Of a stretch of DNA of 34,459 nt, positions 30,396 through 34,459 are shown one piece after another. The stretch is from the NCBI GenBank assembly GCA_017531765.1, contig JAFXKJ010000003.1:1-34459 (forward strand), in the 5' to 3' direction. Every line of letters starts with the position of its first letter. The stretch's first letter is position 1. A program made the position numbers and the translations under genes. The notes beneath the pieces are model-generated. The model ran no database searches. It saw only the letters and a list, made by a program, of their open reading frames with translations, and was not told where the DNA came from. The DNA is from Clostridia bacterium. GTDB taxonomy: Bacteria; Bacillota; Clostridia; Oscillospirales; CAG-272.

Positions 30396-32426
30396 ATGTT
30401 CGATATTTTATGCAGTGTATGGAAAAAAGCCGGTGCAGGTCATTCTCCTATACTGCCCCTTGATATAAGCCGTCTTACAGCGGAAAACGCGGTATCTGAG
30501 ATCAGCCGCCTTCATAAATGCGGACTCGATTCTGTTTACCTTTTCAGCCGTTTGGACTTAATTGACACTACCGTTGTGGAATCGGTTTTCTCAGCTGCAG
30601 CGAAACGTTATATGCTCGTGTTTGTTGACGAAACACTTATTGCATCGGCTTTTTCGTGCAGTGACGGTGCTTTCCGTGAGTATAATCCTATGCTTTGCGC
30701 TCACACCGTCAGACTTTCAAAATCTTCTGAAACTGTGCTTTCACCCTTGGAAGAGATATGTGAATCTCTGTGGCTTAAAGAAAATGACGGAGTGTTTACC
30801 GATGCCCTCAGAGAAGCCCCCGATGAAGACGTTAATTATGAAAAGTATCATCTTGTACTTACTCCCGCGGAAAACGGTGCTGACGTTCTCTCTCCCGAAT
30901 TCGGGGATATGCTCATTGTCGGTGCATACGAAAGCTTTTATGAAAGCTTCGGTGAAAAGTATAAAGGTACTCTTGCCGGTGTAGTCTCAAACCGCCTTGC
31001 GGACTGTACTTTAATAAATAAGCTTTGGTCTTATGATATGACAGAAGAATTTTTCGCCCTCGGCGGAAAACCCATTGAGCTTGTGTCGGTTTTTGCCGAC
31101 ACCGACAGACGAAGCCGTAAAGAGGGCGAACGTATTTACTCAAAGACACTTGCCGCAAGACTTGATAAAGTATATCTTGATCCTGTCAGCAAATGGTGCG
31201 GAAAAAAGTCTCTTGCATTTGCGGGTACTGTTCCTTATGAGTTTGCCGCCACCGCTTCACGCAGATTCACTCTCCCCATTTATAACGATGAGTTGTTCAA
31301 GGTTCACGAGAGAGACGGCAAGGATAAACTGCTCGCCGTACGCGCAATGTCCGACACAGCAAGAAGCGAAGGATTTACGGGGTGTATATACCGTGCGGTG
31401 TCTGTCGATGCTGCGGGACTCGTTAAAGAATCAGCTGAGGTTGCATCTGCGGGCGCGAGTCTTGTTATGCTTGACGAAAAATTCGGTGTCTGTGAACACA
31501 CGGATTCGGTTTGCCTTCGTCCTGAGGATATGAAGCGTCTTATGTACCGTCTCAGAAGGTTTTCTACCCTCGGAACATCGTGTAAGCCTGATGTGTCCTG
31601 CGCTGTGCTTTACGATGACGGATTTATTCCGTTTGCGGGAGCAAAAAAGCTTTCGGGACTCGGTTACCAATTCAATTTCCTTCCCGTGTCTCAGGCAATG
31701 GAACGCGGTCACAGTAGAGAAGGTGAGTTCCTTGTTGATAAATTCGTATACAATGCTGTGCTGATCGATCCCAGAGTAAGACTTGACGTTCCTCACATCA
31801 AGCATATCGGTGAATTTGCCGTACACGGTGGAATGATGTTCCGCGGCGGAACATTTGCCGACTTTGCAAAGAAGCATCTTGAAGTAACTGAGGAAATGAG
31901 GGAGAATGCAAAAAGCTTCCTTTCCTACTCAACGTATAAAAGCGGCATTCTGTTCCGTTATTTCGTAAACACCTCCAACGTTACCACACACATTTTGCTG
32001 TCTGACCTACCCGAAGGGGCTGTATACCGTTTTGACTCTGTTACGGGAGATAAAACATCTCTTCAAGTCATAGATGAAAAGCTTGACCTGCGTGTGCTTC
32101 CCGGCGAGGACATTGTTCTTGTACATAACACAGCAGAAACGGGACTTGAAGTCAAGAGTGCTGACAAGCTTTCCGAAGTACACGCCTTAAAAAACGGTGA
32201 GAATACAGTAAACATCAGATTCGGGGAAGGAAAACGAGGAACGGTTGAACTCGATTCCCTTAACGGTCATTTTGCGGACCTTGTTGTAAACGGAAAGTCT
32301 CTTGAGAGGATCGTTGCCGATCCTTTGAGGGTTGACGTTACATCCATGCTTTGCGACGGCGTGAATACGTTTACAATCACCTCCGACGGCAAGGTTTCGG
32401 GTGCAGTGCTCAGAATATCGGAATAA
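30396..32426 (+). CDS. Uncharacterised glycoside-hydrolase-like protein
   Basis: This 676-residue protein has no signal peptide. The first part resembles a divergent TIM barrel (ISRLHKCGLDSVYLFSR early on), and the central segment (SEGFTGCIYRAVSVDAAGLVKE) is helical/barrel-like. The C-terminal 150 residues look like beta-sandwich modules: YFVNTSNVTTHILLSDLPEGAVYRFD followed by LVVNGKSLERIVADPLRVDVTSML...GVNTFTI, typical of GH2/GH106-type carbohydrate-binding folds. No catalytic acid pair can be assigned. ATG 30396 is chosen because GAGAGG is 6 bases upstream; the frame from 30345 overlaps the -10. A two-component system follows 34 bp later. Confidence 0.68.
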   Translation: MFDILCSVWKKAGAGHSPILPLDISRLTAENAVSEISRLHKCGLDSVYLFSRLDLIDTTVVESVFSAAAKRYMLVFVDETLIASAFSCSDGAFREYNPMLCAHTVRLSKSSETVLSPLEEICESLWLKENDGVFTDALREAPDEDVNYEKYHLVLTPAENGADVLSPEFGDMLIVGAYESFYESFGEKYKGTLAGVVSNRLADCTLINKLWSYDMTEEFFALGGKPIELVSVFADTDRRSRKEGERIYSKTLAARLDKVYLDPVSKWCGKKSLAFAGTVPYEFAATASRRFTLPIYNDELFKVHERDGKDKLLAVRAMSDTARSEGFTGCIYRAVSVDAAGLVKESAEVASAGASLVMLDEKFGVCEHTDSVCLRPEDMKRLMYRLRRFSTLGTSCKPDVSCAVLYDDGFIPFAGAKKLSGLGYQFNFLPVSQAMERGHSREGEFLVDKFVYNAVLIDPRVRLDVPHIKHIGEFAVHGGMMFRGGTFADFAKKHLEVTEEMRENAKSFLSYSTYKSGILFRYFVNTSNVTTHILLSDLPEGAVYRFDSVTGDKTSLQVIDEKLDLRVLPGEDIVLVHNTAETGLEVKSADKLSEVHALKNGENTVNIRFGEGKRGTVELDSLNGHFADLVVNGKSLERIVADPLRVDVTSMLCDGVNTFTITSDGKVSGAVLRISE

Positions 32427-32460
32427 TACAAGCTTAGCTATGTAAAATAGGAGGAAACTG

Positions 32461-33141
32461 ATGATCTACTTACTTGAAGACGATGACAATATCAGAGAGC
32501 TTGTAGTGTATACCCTCTGCAGTTCAGGTTTGGCTGCCAAAGGCTTCGCTCTTCCGTCCGAGTTCTGGAATGCCATGGCAGAAGAAACAGCATCTCTGAT
32601 ACTTCTTGATATTATGTTACCCGAGGAAGACGGTATAACTATTCTCAAACGCATCAGATCTTCGGATAACACAAAGAATGTTCCCGTCATGATGCTTACC
32701 GCAAAGGGAAGTGAATACGATAAGGTTATCGGTCTTGATTCGGGAGCAGACGATTATCTTCCGAAACCATTCGGAATGATGGAACTGGTTTCCAGGGTTA
32801 AGGCACTTTTGAGACGTACCGTTACCACTGAGGAATCTCACGGAGAATATGAGATAGGTCCTCTTTATGTATGCCCGTCAAAGCATAAAGTAAAAGTCAA
32901 CGGAGAGAAGATCTCACTGACTCTCAAAGAGTTTGAGATGCTCTGCGCATTACTTGAAAGCCGAGATGTCGTTCTGACACGTAATCAGCTTCTTGACCGA
33001 GTATGGGGGTATTCCTTTGAGGGCGGAAGTCGAACTGTTGACGTTCACGTCAGAACACTGAGACAAAAGCTTGGAGTTGCCGGAGACCTCATAATAACCG
33101 TTCGCGGTATCGGATATAAAATCGGAGGGGATAATGAATAA
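32461..33141 (+). CDS. OmpR/PhoB family response regulator
   Basis: This 226-residue protein has a receiver domain with EDDD at 6-9, phospho-acceptor Asp50 in LLDIMLPEEDG, Thr80 and Lys102 in YLPKPFG. A winged-helix DNA-binding domain follows (LTLKEFEMLCALLES, NQLLDRVWGY, RTVDVHVRTLRQKLG, VRGIGYKIG). AGGAGG is 7 bases upstream of the ATG. It overlaps the histidine kinase start by 8 bp and is its cognate regulator. It probably acts on transcription of envelope or phosphate-type genes; targets are unknown. Confidence 0.95.
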   Translation: MIYLLEDDDNIRELVVYTLCSSGLAAKGFALPSEFWNAMAEETASLILLDIMLPEEDGITILKRIRSSDNTKNVPVMMLTAKGSEYDKVIGLDSGADDYLPKPFGMMELVSRVKALLRRTVTTEESHGEYEIGPLYVCPSKHKVKVNGEKISLTLKEFEMLCALLESRDVVLTRNQLLDRVWGYSFEGGSRTVDVHVRTLRQKLGVAGDLIITVRGIGYKIGGDNE

Positions 33142-34210
33142 ACGTATTCTCAGTGCCTCTCTGATGCTGAGCATCAGTATTATCTTCATTGCTTATATTT
33201 CTGAAATTACACTGACAGTCATGTTTGTCAAAGAAAATTCTGTACTCAGTATAATTATCGAAACATTACTGTTTCTGTGTCTCGGGATCCTTGCCGTCAT
33301 ATTTTCAAAGCGTTCAGCCCGGAAAGTGAGTGCCGATATAACGAAAAGCATAGATTCGGTCGTTATAGAAGGTGAAATAAGTAGGGAAGTGTATCCTGAG
33401 CTTGAGGGACTTCTGAGTCATTTTGCCGAGCAAAGCCGCGAGCTTGAAGAACGTATTGAAAAACTGAGTGAGGAATATGCAAGACAGGATAAGATGCGAA
33501 GTGAGTTTACAGCCAACGTTTCCCACGAACTTAAAACACCTTTGACATCTATTTCGGGATTTGCAGAGATCATACGTGACGGTATCGTGACAGAAGAGAA
33601 TATTCCGAGATTTGCAGGGAACATTTATACCGAAGCTCAAAGGCTTATTGTTCTTGTAGGAGACATCATAAAGCTCTCACAGCTTGATGAAGCACAAAGC
33701 ATAGTAAAGGAAGAGACAGACCTTTACGAAGCTTGTGAGGCGGTAATATCTCATCTCAAAAGTATTTCTGAATCAAAAAAAGTAAAAATCACACTAAAGG
33801 GAGAACATATTTCTGTGTTCGGTGCTGACCAGGTACTTGACGAAATGATATATAATCTGTGTGATAACGCTATAAAGTATAACAGACCTGACGGTGAAGT
33901 TTTTATAAACATCTATTTGAGAGATCTACGTCCCGTGGTATCCGTCAGAGACACGGGAATTGGAATTCCGCCTGACGATTTACCCAGAGTATTTCAGCGT
34001 TTCTACAGAGTGAATAAGAGTCACTCGAAAGAGATAGGCGGCACGGGCCTCGGACTTTCTATCGTAAAACACGGTGCACTGTTCCATGAAGCCGAGCTTG
34101 AGATAGAAAGTAGACTTGGAGAGGGTACTGAAATCAGAATTGTTTTTCCAAAAATTCCTGATGCTGTAGCCAAAGTGACAAATAAACCACCACAAGACAT
34201 GGTGCCATAG
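33134..34210 (+). CDS. Sensor histidine kinase (PhoR/ResE-like)
   Basis: The protein has 358 residues: two membrane segments (about 10-32 and 38-57) with an outside loop of only a few residues, a coiled linker, then HisKA with FTANVSHELKTPLTSI (His131). HATPase_c follows with N box NLCDNAIKYN (241-250), DTGIGIPP (273-280), F box RVFQRFYRV and GGTGLGLSIVKH (302-313). The tiny loop leaves no extracytoplasmic sensor domain, so it likely senses through the membrane or a partner protein. GGAGGGG is 3-4 bases before the ATG, inside the regulator gene. Confidence 0.94.
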   Translation: MNKRILSASLMLSISIIFIAYISEITLTVMFVKENSVLSIIIETLLFLCLGILAVIFSKRSARKVSADITKSIDSVVIEGEISREVYPELEGLLSHFAEQSRELEERIEKLSEEYARQDKMRSEFTANVSHELKTPLTSISGFAEIIRDGIVTEENIPRFAGNIYTEAQRLIVLVGDIIKLSQLDEAQSIVKEETDLYEACEAVISHLKSISESKKVKITLKGEHISVFGADQVLDEMIYNLCDNAIKYNRPDGEVFINIYLRDLRPVVSVRDTGIGIPPDDLPRVFQRFYRVNKSHSKEIGGTGLGLSIVKHGALFHEAELEIESRLGEGTEIRIVFPKIPDAVAKVTNKPPQDMVP

Positions 34211-34261
34211 AAAAAATTTGCACAATATTTGCAAATAGACGAAAAAAATTATCAAAATCTA

Positions 34262-34290
34262 TTGCATTTTCAAATGACTTATGCTATAAT
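34262..34290 (+). promoter_or_regulatory. Promoter of rpmB
   Basis: -35 TTGCAT (34262-34267), 17-bp spacer, perfect -10 TATAAT (34285-34290). Confidence 0.7.
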
Positions 34291-34335
34291 AGAAAATGCT
34301 GAGTTTGTATATCACAATAACGGAGGTGTATTCAG

Positions 34336-34459
34336 ATGGCAAAGTGCTCTGTATGCGGAAAGGGCGTAACATTCGGTCAGAACGTTTCCCACTCCAACCG
34401 CAAGACCAACAGAATGTGGAAACCCAACATCCGCCGCGTTAAGGCTGTTGTTAACGGAA
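34336..34459 (+). CDS. rpmB: Ribosomal protein L28, N-terminal part (3' end outside window)
   Basis: The first 41 codons read MAKCSVCGKGVTFGQNVSHS...NRMWKPNIRRV, the conserved start of bacterial L28 with the CxxC zinc-binding form (Cys4, Cys7). GGAGGTG lies 7-8 bases upstream. It is a structural protein of the 50S subunit. The gene runs off the window. Confidence 0.97.
   Translation, partial: MAKCSVCGKGVTFGQNVSHSNRKTNRMWKPNIRRVKAVVNG

Noticed and set aside
34214..34235. ATTTGCA/TGCAAAT inverted repeat after the histidine kinase
   Set aside because: It is AT-rich, weak, and followed by A-rich rather than T-rich sequence on the + strand, so a terminator is not supported.
1..34459. CRISPR array, intact transposon, tRNA or rRNA
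   Set aside because: I saw no regularly spaced repeats with spacers, no transposase motif, and no tRNA- or rRNA-like sequence by eye.

Overview
The window looks like a chromosomal segment of a spore-forming, low-to-moderate GC Firmicute of the class Clostridia, probably an Oscillospiraceae/Ruminococcaceae-like gut anaerobe. The evidence is a full spoIVA gene (endospore coat ATPase), GGAGG-type ribosome binding sites, sigma-A promoters with 17-bp spacers, a BlaI/BlaR1 pair, a PadR-HAAS-DUF4097 operon and a zinc-ribbon type L28 at the right edge. I saw no tRNA, rRNA, CRISPR array or intact insertion sequence. No gene-free stretch exceeds about 300 bp except the one holding a decayed mobile-element gene (29404-30283).

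Layout. 1-1980 (+): the end of a MATE transporter and a threonine-aldolase-like PLP enzyme. 2045-4878 (-): blaR1-type metallopeptidase sensor and blaI repressor, with two palindromic operators on a clear promoter. 5044-6088 (+): an ECF transporter S component and a nitroreductase. 6145-9877 (-): a processive GT2 glycosyltransferase, spoIVA and a small amidase-domain protein. 10046-11542 (+): two related membrane-anchored proteins, one with a zinc ribbon. 11607-15375 (-): a four-gene operon (MutS-like ATPase, TmrB-like P-loop protein, Lrp regulator, aminotransferase). 15529-16389 (-): a sugar-phosphate isomerase/epimerase-like protein. 16593-20662 (-): a three-gene cell-envelope operon (class-A beta-lactamase-like serine hydrolase, NAGPA-type phosphodiester glycosidase, repeat-bearing anchored protein). 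20947-21834 (+): a winged-helix/LicC-like nucleotidyltransferase. 21894-23774 (-): padR-HAAS-DUF4097. 23904-24317 (-): GtrA.

24385-29336 (-): M18 aminopeptidase, a CofE-like gamma-glutamyl ligase, and a GMP synthase that has only the ATP-pyrophosphatase half. Downstream of guaA lies a 1.1-kb insert with two unknown membrane-protein genes. The insert is bracketed by two copies of a guaA-3'-end sequence, each followed by its own terminator, which is what an element integrated at the 3' end of guaA would leave. 29404-30283 (+) is a 5'-truncated, frameshifted remnant of a mobile-element polyvalent protein with a MuF-C-like domain. 30396-34459 (+): an uncharacterised cytoplasmic glycosidase-like protein, a PhoB/PhoR-like two-component pair, and the start of rpmB.

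The most promising candidates for something undescribed are the three-gene envelope operon, the guaA-3'-end insert next to a GATase-less GuaA and a CofE homologue, and the MutS-like/TmrB-like/Lrp/aminotransferase operon. All functional assignments come from reading motifs and recalled family resemblance. No database search was possible.
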